11,770 nucleotides of DNA, from the NCBI RefSeq assembly GCF_937997465.1, contig NZ_CALKTQ010000178.1, forward strand, positions 1 to 11,770, read 5' to 3'. Numbering within the stretch: position 1 is the stretch's first letter; every line of letters starts with the position of its first letter. The stretch is from an uncultured Campylobacter sp. (GTDB taxonomy: Bacteria; Campylobacterota; Campylobacteria; Campylobacterales; Campylobacteraceae). The notes beneath the pieces are model-generated. The model was not told the DNA's origin, made no database searches, and saw only the letters and a program-made list of their open reading frames with translations. This document shows, in pieces, positions 1-6,322 of the stretch. The translations under genes were made by a program, and so were the position numbers.

Positions 1-28
1 TCACGCTTTAGCATTCCGTCTGTTTACA

Positions 29-42
29 GCTACGAGCGTAGC
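29..42. repeat. Perfect short palindrome at the second transposase lesion
   Basis: GCTACG and CGTAGC pair perfectly around a two-base centre (AG). The palindrome lies just where the transposase frame stops matching its family, after the TPVF codons. It resembles in style, but not in exact sequence, the GC-rich inverted motifs of the 40-base insertion at 126-170. Confidence 0.5.
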
Positions 43-125
43 GAAATAGAAATACTGGTGTTTTATTTGCTGCACCTCTACCTCTCTTACCTCTTACTCG
101 TTTAGATCCGAAGTAACTTTCATCT

Positions 126-170
126 ATTTCAAAGCGAAGCTTCTAGGCGAGCTTGCGAGCTGGAAATTTC
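126..170. repeat. 40-base insertion with 5-base direct repeats inside the transposase remnant
   Basis: ATTTC occurs at 126-130 and again at 166-170. Deleting one copy plus the bases between them (40 in all) joins the two transposase frames as ...SGEIDESYFG..., the expected family sequence. The inserted stretch is rich in short inverted motifs, including AGCTTGCGAGCT and GAAGCTTC. The flanking repeat could be a target duplication of a very small element or the footprint of a slippage or repair event; the sequence alone does not decide. Confidence 0.6.
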
Positions 171-402
171 GCCTGAAAACTTAGATACCTTCTCACACTC
201 TTTAGACATAAGAATTCTTATTTCTCTAAAGATTTTACATAGGGTTGCTTCTGAAATTTTAGTTAAATTCGATATCTTTGATGCTTCTATGTCTTCTGCA
301 AAATACTTGAGAATTTCTCTAAATTTAGCTTCAGAAATTCTTGAACGGATTATATATTTATTTTTCATCGAACTCATCGTAACCTAATGCTCCTTTGTGT
401 GA

Positions 403-426
403 GATTAAGTTAAAGAGAGCCTTTAA
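403..426. other. Possible end of the IS1595-like element or small hairpin
   Basis: Upstream of the transposase start, the minus strand reads GGCTCTCTTTAACTTAATC (421-403), which has the look of an IS terminal repeat. The same place forms a small hairpin, TTAAAG (410-415) with CTTTAA (421-426), followed on the plus strand by T-rich sequence. The left end of the element is outside the window, so no matching terminal repeat can be checked. Tentative. Confidence 0.25.
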
Positions 427-481
427 TTTTTGCAATACGGCAGATAAGGAATACGTCAAAATTTGTACATTTTTAAAGTGC

Positions 482-575
482 TTGTGTGGTATTGATTTTG
501 GATCAAATTTAATCTATTTGCCTTATGGAACCAAATAGGTACGAGCATAAGACCAATCTACAACATACCACACAA
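482..575. repeat. 11-base perfect inverted repeat enclosing 72 bases, in the gene-free gap
   Basis: TTGTGTGGTAT at 482-492 is exactly complementary to ATACCACACAA at 565-575. Inside are shorter inverted pairs (CTATTTG with CAAATAG, CTTATG with CATAAG), so the whole could fold into a long imperfect stem. The gap from 378 to 615 contains no plausible gene. The structure could be a remnant of a miniature element or a structured transcript between the IS remnant and mscS. Pairings are seen directly; the role is unknown. Confidence 0.45.
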
Positions 576-615
576 AAAAGCCAAAGAACCAAGGAAAACC
601 GTGCAAACCGGTAAA

Positions 616-1443
616 TCAAATTTGCTCGTCTTGCCTTTTATCCTGATAGCGGATGCTGAGCTGCGGCAACGGTATAGAGATGCCTTTAGCGTCAAACGCG
701 AGCTTGACGCTCTCTAGCATAGCAAACTGCACATCTGAAAAATCACCGCTCGCACACTAAAATCTAGCAGTCAAATTTACGCTATTTTCACCCAAACTCC
801 CGACGCCGACGAATGGCTTTGGCTCTTTTAGGATCTTTTTGTTTTCGTCAGCTAGGTTTAAAATAATCTCTTTTGCAAGCCTTAGATCGTCTTTATAATC
901 TATGGAAAATACGAGCTCAACCCGCCTGGTACCCTCTTTTGAGAAGTTTATTATATTGCTACTTATGATGCGTCCGTTTGGGATAATGATGGTTTTGTGA
1001 TCGGTTGTACGCAAAATAGTGCTAAACATATTAATCTCTTTGACTGCGCCTTGCACGCCTGCGACTTCTATGTGGTCTTTGAGTTTAAACGGCCTAAAAA
1101 ATATTATCAAAAATCCTGCGCCTATGTTTGAAAAAGTATCCTTAAACGCCATACCGATAGCAAGACCGATAGCACCAAGCGCAGCGACAAACATAGATGT
1201 CTCGACGCCCAAATTTGCAATCGCGGCTATGATAACAAAAGCCATGAGAAGCGTTTTGATGATATTTACAAGGAAATTTGAAAGAGTTTCGTCAAGTATA
1301 GAAGAAGTAACTAATTTTGATATAAGATTTGAGATTTTAGCTACCAACCATTTGCCGATAAGCAAGATGGCGATAGAACCTAAAATTTTTAAAGAATAGG
1401 ACGAGATTAACGACCAAATAAGTTCAAATTTAATCTCGTCCAT
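616..1443 (-). pseudogene. mscS: MscS-type small-conductance mechanosensitive channel, interrupted by an amber codon
   Basis: This encodes an inner-membrane channel of the MscS family, which releases solutes during hypo-osmotic shock. The open part is 228 residues. It has three membrane segments at about 14-35, 60-79 and 83-113, the last being the glycine/alanine-rich pore helix with GAIGLAIGMAFKDTFSNIG. A beta domain follows, with FRPFKLKDHIEV and the family's IPNG at 154-157. The frame stops at TAG (757-759) right after LTARF. Reading through gives 46 more codons that are clearly MscS C-terminus (VKLAFDAKGISIPLPQ) before TGA at 616-618. MscS proteins normally have tryptophan at this position, so one TGG to TAG change explains the stop. 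Full length would be 275 residues, close to the usual 270-290. The gene begins 20 bases after cadF, with no clear ribosome site and no terminator between, so it may be co-transcribed. The truncated product lacks part of the cytosolic domain and is probably non-functional unless the stop is suppressed. Confidence 0.88.
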
Positions 1444-1463
1444 GCATTATTAAGCTAGACTAA

Positions 1464-2465
1464 TTATTTGTTAAATCTAGCTTCAACGCGTCTGTTCTCA
1501 GCACGTCCTTCTTTTGTTTTATTTGAAGCGACAGGTTTAAGCTCGCCGTATCCTACAGTAGTGATCTTGTCTGCGCTTACGCCAAGCTCTTCAAGAGCTT
1601 TAGCAACTGCGTTTGCTCTTTTTTCAGATAGTTTTTGATTGTAAGCCTCAGCACCAATACTGTCTGTATGTCCGCTTAGAACTACGCGGTAGCCTGGATT
1701 TTCACCCATAAAGTTAGCTACTTTCTTGATCTCCTCAAGATATTTTGGAGTTACTTTGTAGCTATCGAATGCAAAATTTACGCCGATATCTCTAAGAACG
1801 ATAACCTTCTCGCATCCAGTCTCATCAACTACTACCCCAGCCGGTGTATTTGGGCATTTATCGACATCGTTTAAAACACCGTCATTATCATCGTCAAGGC
1901 TTACAGGAGCTGAAACAGGCTCAGCTTTTGGCGCTTCTGCAACCACAGGAGCATTTTTGGCACCGAAGCCGACTGCAAAACCTAGCGTATAGAATAGGTT
2001 GTGATCCGCATGCTCAAATTTAATAGCATCTACCGCTTCAGCGCGTAGAGCAAAGTTATCGGTAATTTGATATCTCAAACCAAGGCCGTATTGACCGAAG
2101 CCGCCGTCATCATTTTTGACGAATTTTTTTGAGACATCCTCATAACCTGCACCAAGCAAGCCATAAAGAGATAGTTTTTCAGTTAGGCCGAAATCTTTAA
2201 TAGCATTAACGAAATATCTAGTAGCCTTTCCGTCTACGCCATACTCTCTTATCTTGTTAGTGTGGCTAAGACCAAGTTCTACGTGGTCTATAAAGAAATT
2301 TTCTAGGTTTCTTCCGATTCTTAAACCGATAGCTGACTGTTCATTTGTTCCTAAATTTCCTTCAGGATGAACGCCGCCTATTGTCGGAGTTAGTTCGTAA
2401 TTGTAAGCTGAATCAGCGGCAAAAAGCGCAGAAGCAGCAACTAAAGCAAGAGCAATCTTTTTCAT
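1464..2465 (-). CDS. cadF: CadF-like outer-membrane protein, OmpA family
   Basis: A 333-residue outer-membrane protein. Residues 1-16 are a signal peptide ending near LFAADS. Residues about 20-168 form an eight-strand OmpA-type beta barrel. A short Ala/Pro hinge (171-188) follows, then a calcium-binding-like acidic repeat DDDNDGVLNDVDKCPNTP (191-208) with a cysteine pair (C204, C218). Residues about 222-333 are the OmpA/MotB peptidoglycan-binding domain, with SGHTDSIG (D268) and NQKLSEKRANAV (R283). The barrel and C-terminus align by eye with C. jejuni CadF, a fibronectin-binding adhesin, and rpsI-rplM lie just upstream as in that species. The tetrapeptide FRLS, reported as the CadF fibronectin-binding site, is YQIT here (132-135), so adhesin function is uncertain. 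An AAAGGAT ribosome site precedes the ATG. OmpA/CadF family membership is strong; the cadF symbol rests on remembered similarity and synteny. Confidence 0.9.
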   Translation of the reverse strand: MKKIALALVAASALFAADSAYNYELTPTIGGVHPEGNLGTNEQSAIGLRIGRNLENFFIDHVELGLSHTNKIREYGVDGKATRYFVNAIKDFGLTEKLSLYGLLGAGYEDVSKKFVKNDDGGFGQYGLGLRYQITDNFALRAEAVDAIKFEHADHNLFYTLGFAVGFGAKNAPVVAEAPKAEPVSAPVSLDDDNDGVLNDVDKCPNTPAGVVVDETGCEKVIVLRDIGVNFAFDSYKVTPKYLEEIKKVANFMGENPGYRVVLSGHTDSIGAEAYNQKLSEKRANAVAKALEELGVSADKITTVGYGELKPVASNKTKEGRAENRRVEARFNK

Positions 2466-2484
2466 AAGTTATCCTTTCTTTTGC

Positions 2485-2517
2485 CTCGTTTTTTCACGAG
2501 ACTATTTTTTGATTTTA
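2485..2517 (-). promoter_or_regulatory. cadF promoter -10 and leader hairpin
   Basis: On the minus strand a TAAAAT box (2512-2517), preceded by A/T-rich sequence, fits the Campylobacter sigma-70 pattern, which depends little on a -35 box. The likely transcript start near 2505 places a small stem (CTCGT/ACGAG, 2485-2500) close to the 5' end of the mRNA, about 20 bases before the start codon. A 5'-terminal stem-loop stabilises ompA mRNA in E. coli; a similar role here is inference. Confidence 0.45.
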
Positions 2518-2591
2518 TCACTAATTTATAAATCTAAATTTAACACGTAATTTAAGACGCATCAGTCCTATCAAACCGTATACCTCATCCC

Positions 2592-2620
2592 CTAAATTTA
2601 AAAGCCGACAAAACGGCTTT
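2592..2620 (-). terminator. Intrinsic terminator of rplM-rpsI
   Basis: Ten bases after the rpsI stop, the minus strand forms a 7-base stem (AAAGCCG with CGGCTTT, plus-strand 2601-2607 and 2614-2620) with a six-base loop, followed by the T/A-rich TTTTAAATTT. It separates the ribosomal operon from cadF. Confidence 0.8.
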
Positions 2621-2629
2621 AACAAACTA

Positions 2630-3019
2630 TTAGCGTTTAGAGAATTGCGGGCTTCTTCTAGCTTTTCTTCTACCGAATTTCTTACGCTCGACAACGCGTG
2701 AGTCGCGAGTTAGTAGGCCTTTTGGTTTTAGAGTCGCTCTAAAGTCGGTATCGAATAGAGCCAATGCTCTTGAAATGCCGTGCCTTAGCGCCTCAGCCTG
2801 AGCAGAGTATCCGCCGCCTAGAGTAGTTGCGGTTACGTCTACAGAGCTCTCTTGTTTTGTTAAAAGTAGAGGTTGAACTACTTTTAGCTTGATAGCTTCA
2901 TGTCCGCCGAGCCAAGTGTTTAGATCAAGTCCGTTTACTAAAATTTTACCGCTGCCCGGTTTTAACCAGACTTTTGCTACGGCAGTTTTTCTTTTACCGG
3001 TTGCATAAACTTTCGCCAT
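2630..3019 (-). CDS. rpsI: 30S ribosomal protein S9
   Basis: This is small-subunit protein uS9, 129 residues, the usual bacterial length. It opens with ATGKRKTAVAKVWLKPGSGK, has the glycine-rich GGGYSAQAEALRHGISRAL core, and ends in the basic tail RKKFGRRKARRSPQFSKR, whose C-terminus contacts P-site tRNA in known ribosomes. It starts two bases after the rplM stop, so the pair is one operon in the common bacterial L13-S9 order. The tail is intact and nothing is unusual. Confidence 0.98.
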   Translation of the reverse strand: MAKVYATGKRKTAVAKVWLKPGSGKILVNGLDLNTWLGGHEAIKLKVVQPLLLTKQESSVDVTATTLGGGYSAQAEALRHGISRALALFDTDFRATLKPKGLLTRDSRVVERKKFGRRKARRSPQFSKR

Positions 3020-3021
3020 GA

Positions 3022-3450
3022 TTATTTTCCTTCTTTTTTAGCTATTTGAGCCGTGTGCGGATGCTCGCTGCCGGCGTAAACTTTTAGTTTTTTTATCATC
3101 TCTCTGCCGAGTTTTGTTTTTGGAAGCATTCCGCGAACGGCTAGCTTGAACAGTTTTTCAGGTTTGTCAGCCAAAAGCTCGCCAAATTTCTCGCTCTTCG
3201 TGCTACCAAAATACCCTGAATGGCGGTGATAAAGCTTTTGCTCGGCTTTATTGTTGCCCGTAAATTCGGCTTTAGAAGCGTTGATTATGATAACGTAATC
3301 GCCGCAATCGACATTCGGAGTGAAATTTGGCTTATGCTTACCGCGAAGCAGCGTAGCCGCCTCGGTTAGCAATCTACCAAAACGCTTGCCCGCCGCGTCA
3401 AGCACGATCCACTCGCGCTCCACTTCGTTTGGTTTTGTTATTTTCGTCAT
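3022..3450 (-). CDS. rplM: 50S ribosomal protein L13
   Basis: This is large-subunit protein uL13, 142 residues, the standard length. Recognisable blocks are EWIVLDAAGKRFGRLLTEAA, LRGKHKPNFTPNVDCGDYVI, the YHRHSGYFG motif and the C-terminal AVRGMLPKTKLGREMIKKLK. It is an early assembly protein of the 50S subunit. It is the first gene of the rplM-rpsI operon and has its own promoter upstream. The ATG at 3450 follows AAAGGGT, a weak ribosome site at usual spacing. Confidence 0.98.
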   Translation of the reverse strand: MTKITKPNEVEREWIVLDAAGKRFGRLLTEAATLLRGKHKPNFTPNVDCGDYVIIINASKAEFTGNNKAEQKLYHRHSGYFGSTKSEKFGELLADKPEKLFKLAVRGMLPKTKLGREMIKKLKVYAGSEHPHTAQIAKKEGK

Positions 3451-3481
3451 TTTCTTACCCTTTAGATAATTTTAAGTCGTG

Positions 3482-3487
3482 ATTGTA
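3482..3487 (-). promoter_or_regulatory. -10 box for rplM-rpsI
   Basis: The minus strand reads TACAAT within GAATACAATC, about 31 bases before the rplM start, giving a predicted leader of about 25 bases. No clear -35 box is seen, as expected in Campylobacter. It lies only some 20 bases beyond the palindrome that ends the addA transcript. Confidence 0.5.
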
Positions 3488-3505
3488 TTCAAATGCACCT
3501 TACAA

Positions 3506-3524
3506 ATAGCTTAATTTAAGCTAT
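3506..3524 (-). terminator. Palindrome after addA, probable weak terminator
   Basis: Two bases after the addA TAA stop there is a near-perfect palindrome, ATAGCTTAA and TTAAGCTAT around one base. It would fold as a seven-base stem with a five-base loop, followed on the minus strand by TTGT. The stem is A/T-rich and the T-tract short, so termination may be partial and addBA transcripts could read into rplM. Confidence 0.45.
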
Positions 3525-3526
3525 AT

Positions 3527-6322
3527 TTAAATATCAATGCTTCGAATTTCATCCCGTAAAGCGTAAAATATCGCCGCCCTCACGCTCAAATTCGGGTAAA
3601 TTTGAGCCAATATTCTTTTGTATTCCGCCACTTGCGCGATGTTTTCATCTATATTTTTATCGCTCGTTTTATAGTCGATCACGCAGATTTCAGATTCGCC
3701 AATACAGAGCAAATCAAGCTGTTTTAACGCACTCTCATATCGCAAAGGCTGCTCTTTAAACACCCTCTTTGCCTGCGTCATTTGCTTAAATTTAGGCTCG
3801 TTTGTCAAATTTAGCCCGCGAGCGTAAATTTCATCCAGCTCGCCCTCGTCTAAAAATTTATGAAACGCGTTTCGCATCGAAATTTGCGCCGTTTTTAGCG
3901 AGCTCTCGTCAAATTTTTCAGCCATCTCGAGCAGATAGTGCAGCGCCAAACCAAAATAAATCGCCTTTTGATTTTTGCCCTCGGTTTTGGGCGTTTCATC
4001 TACGATTTGCTTTGAAATTTGAGCTAGCCCTATAGGCTCAAATTTGCCCGCCACCGTCAAATTTCGCGCCTTGCTAGGCGTAGGCTCGCCAAAGCTAAAA
4101 TCAACCAAATCAAGATACTCTATAACCTCGCCGCTACTCTCATACGCCCCAAAAAAGCTCGGATTTCTGCCGTTGGCGCCCGTTTTTTTTACGATGATTA
4201 GCCCGCCAATCGCCCGCGTTAGCGCGACGTAGAGCTTATTCATATCCTCCTCGCACTCGAGCCGCGCCGCCTTTTCTTTTAGCCTTGCAAAATCCTCGTC
4301 GATGCACTGTTTTTTGACGTTGTGTCGCACCTGCCAGGAGCCCTCGTCGGCGTCGTATTCCGCGATGAAATTTGATCCGTCGTGCCGTCCAGCGCCGATT
4401 TTATCGCACACGATCACGTTTTCAAACTCGAGCCCCTTTGACTTGTGCACGGTCATTATTTTCACGCCCTCGCCGCTTTTTGCGCTCGCTTTTGCTGCAA
4501 ATCTATCAAGATTATAGATAAACTCGGTCAAATTTGAGTAAGGCTGCGCTAGCTCTAGCAGCCGCAAAATGTCCGCGTCGCTCATATCTACGCCAAGCTT
4601 GCCCGCTAGATAGTGTAAGCTCTCAAGCGCCGATTTTTGCGGATTTACGCTCAGTTCTACGGCGTTTACGTCAAGGATCGCTTCGGTATTTAGCTTGTAA
4701 ATTCGCTCGCCAAATAGGCAAAATTTAGCGTACTCCACTACTGCGCGCGCATTTTTACTAGCTAGCAGGGGCATCACGCCCTCGCTCACGCTTTTTATGC
4801 CAGCTTCATCAAGCAAATTTGCGATTTTATTTATATCGTCGTTTTTCCAGCAAAGCACGGTGATATCGTCTTCGCAAACCCCTTTTTCAAGCAGAAATTT
4901 AACCTGCTGCGCCGCCTCCATCGCCACGTCATCGCCGCTAGTTACCCGCACGAATCCAACATCGTCCGCCTGCGCCTCAAAATACGGCATCTGCCCTACC
5001 AAATTTACCCGTTCGCTCTCTTTTTGGGGTGTTCTTTGCGGTTTAAAATTTTCGATCTTGCCGGCAAATACGGCGTTCGTAAATCTCACTAGCGCCTTTT
5101 TGCTGCGGTAATTTACCTCCAAATTTTGCGCTTTTATCTGCGGAAAATCGCGCATCAGCTTGCCGAAAAGCTCCTTTTTGCCGCCGCGAAAGCGGTAAAT
5201 GCTCTGCTTTACGTCGCCCACGTAAAAAAAGCTGCCAAGCCCGTTTTGTCCGTATCCGGCGACGATTTCCTCGATGAGCGGACGCATGATCTCGTACTGC
5301 GCGACGTTGGTGTCTTGAAACTCGTCGATTAGCAGGTGGTTTATCCGCCCGTCGAGTCTAAAATAAAGCATCTGCGCGTCCGTCTCGCCGCCCCTTAAAA
5401 GCTCGTAAACCAGGCGCGTCACGTCGCTAAATGCAAGCGAATTTAGCCTTTTGTTTAGCGAGATTTTGCACTCTTTGTAGATTTTTAAAAATCTAGCCAG
5501 CTCGGCGATTTTATACTCCTCAAGCGCATCAAAATACTGTTTTAATCGCGCTTTTAGCGTAAAAAACATCTCGTCGAGCTCCGGCGTATAAATTTTAGAA
5601 AACGTACGATAATCAAGGCTCGTGCGCGACATAAACGAGCGAGCTAAAATTTCACTCGGAGTTCCCTCTTTTACGGCGTTTTGCGCGTCTTTGCCGCCGC
5701 CTCTAGCTAGGACGTACTCGCGCATATTTTTTAGCGCTTCTTCTACGCCGCTTTCGTTTGGAAACGCCGCATTTTCGCTGCTTTTTAGCTCGCCGAAATT
5801 TTCGTAAAACATCTCCAAACTCTCAAAAAAGCTACCCTGACTGCGCTCAGCCGTTGCTATCAAATTTGCAAGCGCCTTTAGCAGCCGCATATCCTTGCTC
5901 ACGCTCGCGACGAACTCGCCCCGCTGCAGCTCGTTTAAATTTTCGCTCACTTCAAAATCCGCACTCAGCCCCAAATTTAAGCAAAAGCTACGCAAGATGC
6001 CGACGAAAAACGAGTCAAACGTGCCAATTTTTAGATCGCTTTCTAAAAAATGCGTCGCCCTAGCGTCGCGCATGGCTAAAATTTCATCCCTGTCCGCGCC
6101 CAAAATTTGCTCCAGCTCGGCTAGCTCCGCGCTCTTTTTCTCGAGCCGCAAAAAGGTCTGCACGATGCGCTCTTTCATCTCGTTTGCGGCCTTTTTGGTA
6201 AAGGTTAGTGCCGTGATCTCGCGCGCGTCGGCGCCTGATAGCAAAATCGCGATAAAACGCACGCTAAGCGCAAAGGTCTTGCCGCTGCCCGCACTCGCCT
6301 CGAGGGCCAAAAACGGCTTCAT
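3527..6322 (-). CDS. addA: AddA helicase-nuclease (RecB-like, UvrD family)
   Basis: This is the ATP-dependent helicase-nuclease subunit of AddAB, which unwinds and resects double-strand breaks so RecA can be loaded. It has 931 residues, near the size of other epsilonproteobacterial AddA proteins and shorter than the Bacillus protein. Superfamily 1 motifs are in order: Walker A ASAGSGKT (9-16), motif Ia ALTFTKKAANEMKER (38-52), Walker B LLIDEFQDTN (330-339), motif III YVGDVKQSIYRFRGG (367-381), motif IV NYRS (404-407), motif V VKIMTVHKSKGLEFENVIV (620-638) and motif VI KLYVALTRA (696-704). The C-terminal PD-(D/E)XK nuclease shows a GLALHYLLE helix (H795), D870, D883 and K885 (VIDYKT). All key residues are present, so it should be active as motor and nuclease. 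Its ATG overlaps the addB stop (ATGA), a sign of translational coupling. Confidence 0.95.
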   Translation of the reverse strand: MKPFLALEASAGSGKTFALSVRFIAILLSGADAREITALTFTKKAANEMKERIVQTFLRLEKKSAELAELEQILGADRDEILAMRDARATHFLESDLKIGTFDSFFVGILRSFCLNLGLSADFEVSENLNELQRGEFVASVSKDMRLLKALANLIATAERSQGSFFESLEMFYENFGELKSSENAAFPNESGVEEALKNMREYVLARGGGKDAQNAVKEGTPSEILARSFMSRTSLDYRTFSKIYTPELDEMFFTLKARLKQYFDALEEYKIAELARFLKIYKECKISLNKRLNSLAFSDVTRLVYELLRGGETDAQMLYFRLDGRINHLLIDEFQDTNVAQYEIMRPLIEEIVAGYGQNGLGSFFYVGDVKQSIYRFRGGKKELFGKLMRDFPQIKAQNLEVNYRSKKALVRFTNAVFAGKIENFKPQRTPQKESERVNLVGQMPYFEAQADDVGFVRVTSGDDVAMEAAQQVKFLLEKGVCEDDITVLCWKNDDINKIANLLDEAGIKSVSEGVMPLLASKNARAVVEYAKFCLFGERIYKLNTEAILDVNAVELSVNPQKSALESLHYLAGKLGVDMSDADILRLLELAQPYSNLTEFIYNLDRFAAKASAKSGEGVKIMTVHKSKGLEFENVIVCDKIGAGRHDGSNFIAEYDADEGSWQVRHNVKKQCIDEDFARLKEKAARLECEEDMNKLYVALTRAIGGLIIVKKTGANGRNPSFFGAYESSGEVIEYLDLVDFSFGEPTPSKARNLTVAGKFEPIGLAQISKQIVDETPKTEGKNQKAIYFGLALHYLLEMAEKFDESSLKTAQISMRNAFHKFLDEGELDEIYARGLNLTNEPKFKQMTQAKRVFKEQPLRYESALKQLDLLCIGESEICVIDYKTSDKNIDENIAQVAEYKRILAQIYPNLSVRAAIFYALRDEIRSIDI

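Larger units (their letters stand above)
1..377 (-). pseudogene. IS1595-family (IS1016-like) transposase remnant, disrupted, runs off the window
   Basis: This is a broken DDE-type insertion-sequence transposase. The first 70 or so residues (start ATG at 377, or an internal ATG at 368) form a helix-turn-helix-like N-terminus including EASKISNLTKISEATLCKIF, typical of the compact IS1016 subgroup without a zinc-ribbon. After FSGEI the frame runs through foreign-looking codons to a TGA at 129-131. The catalytic part then resumes in another frame (about 128 to 60) as EIDESYFGSKRVRGKRGRGA and NKTPVF, matching the family's first catalytic aspartate region. It breaks again after TPVF, reaching a stop near 9-11. 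Removing 40 bases at about 126-170 restores one continuous frame. A weak AAAGGAG lies about 13 bases before the 377 start. Family assignment is from remembered motifs; the lesions are seen directly. Almost certainly not active as it stands. Confidence 0.8.

Noticed and set aside
1019..1399. 126-codon plus-strand frame opposite mscS
   Set aside because: It lies wholly antisense to the clear MscS coding sequence, has no recognisable domain and no ribosome site of note.
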